13,792 bases of DNA, taken from the NCBI GenBank assembly GCA_964487655.1, contig CAZASB010000114.1:1-13792 (forward strand), written 5' to 3'. The notes beneath the pieces are model-generated. The model was given only the letters and a program-made list of their open reading frames with translations. It had not been told where the DNA came from and did not search any database. Source of the DNA: PWXP01 sp964487655. GTDB taxonomy: Bacteria; Planctomycetota; Planctomycetia; Pirellulales; Thermoguttaceae. Of this stretch, positions 13,455-13,792 are shown one piece after another. Both the position numbers and the translations under genes were made by a program. Each line of letters starts with the position of its first letter. Position 1 is the stretch's first letter.

Positions 13455-13792
13455 GCGGGATATGCTTGACGATCGAGTCGTTGTTGAGAAGGGTTCATTG
13501 TCGGGAAGGGTACGGGCACAAAACTTTAATTGTAGGGGACGCGCAATCGACATGGAAGGGGTACCCCAAACTGCCGCACCCCACGGCGGGTAACCTCCAA
13601 GGGGCCATCCTGGATTGCCAGAAGCTCTCAAATCCCAAAATAAAATAATAGAGGCTAGGTGTTAAGTTCTGCGCCTGGCTTGGTCGGTTCCAGCCCAGAC
13701 AGCCGGTCATGCTGATTGCCGTCCGCATGACAAAACTCTCAACGGCAACGGCTGAACATCCCAATTCTCGCAATCCGCCAGCGCTGCTGTCA
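13455..13792. other. 338-nt region upstream of the PIN-TRAM gene, no gene supported
   Basis: Nothing protein-like was found on either strand. The region presumably carries the PIN-TRAM promoter and leader. An AT-rich stretch at about 13635-13652 gives TATTAT on the minus strand, a possible -10 box about 190 nt before the start, but no good -35 box is at the right distance. A 10-bp palindrome, ggggtacccc, lies at 13558-13567. The right end may hold the edge of another gene that cannot be recognised. Confidence 0.5.

Noticed and set aside
13558..13567. 10-bp palindrome ggggtacccc as an operator
   Set aside because: It is short, single-copy in the window and has no clear relation to a promoter, so it is compatible with chance.
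13455..13631. 59-residue N-terminal extension of the PIN-TRAM protein from a TTG start
   Set aside because: The extra residues are Pro/Gly/Ser-rich and unlike YacL-type proteins, which begin at the first membrane helix. The ATG at 13452-13454 is more natural.
13495..13773. 92-codon minus-strand frame at the right end
   Set aside because: It has a TTG start and Trp/Cys/Pro-rich composition with no motif, and it overlaps the likely PIN-TRAM promoter region.
1..13792. CRISPR array, tRNA, rRNA, intact insertion sequence, prophage or toxin-antitoxin pair
   Set aside because: No regularly spaced repeats, no cloverleaf or rRNA-like stretch, no complete transposase, no phage genes. The only PIN domain belongs to a membrane-anchored YacL-like protein without an antitoxin partner.

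Overview
The window looks like chromosomal DNA from a planctomycete, probably a Pirellulales-type lineage. This is inferred from gene content, not from a database search. The clues are a Tat-exported Gfo/Idh/MocA oxidoreductase, a very long TolC-like lipoprotein, a formylglycine-enzyme-fold protein, a rhomboid starting MGLYDRDYYRG, moderately high G+C, many starts without a Shine-Dalgarno (SD) site, and GC-rich palindromic repeats between genes.

Layout. (1) Positions 1-336 hold no gene I can support, only small palindromes and a perfect 17-bp tandem duplication against the start of rplM. (2) Positions 337-2600 (+) hold rplM (L13), rpsI (S9) and an S41 C-terminal-processing-type protease. (3) Positions 2605-7368 (-) hold a Na/phosphate cotransporter-family protein with a PhoU-like tail, convergent with the protease (stops 4 nt apart), and upstream of it a TolC-type outer-membrane efflux lipoprotein. 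The 477-nt gap between these two contains a dense hairpin cluster just after the TolC stop and a possible transposase relic. (4) From a strong sigma70-like promoter at 7530-7558 (+) runs a likely three-gene operon: an unrecognised single-pass coiled-coil protein, a rhomboid protease, and a membrane-anchored FGE/SUMF1-fold protein that lacks the FGE cysteine pair. (5) Positions 10686-12414 form a separate unit. Two near-identical palindromic repeats in inverted orientation bracket a promoter, a roughly 190-nt hairpin-rich leader with a five-codon mini-ORF behind a near-perfect SD, and a Tat-exported Gfo/Idh/MocA oxidoreductase. (6) Positions 12435-13454 (-) hold a membrane-anchored PIN-TRAM protein of the YacL type. 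The last 338 nt show no gene.

Most genes are housekeeping or envelope functions typical of such chromosomes. I see no CRISPR array, phage, toxin-antitoxin pair, tRNA or rRNA. The two parts that best merit a second look are the structured leader with its mini-ORF upstream of the oxidoreductase, and the coiled-coil/rhomboid/FGE-like operon.
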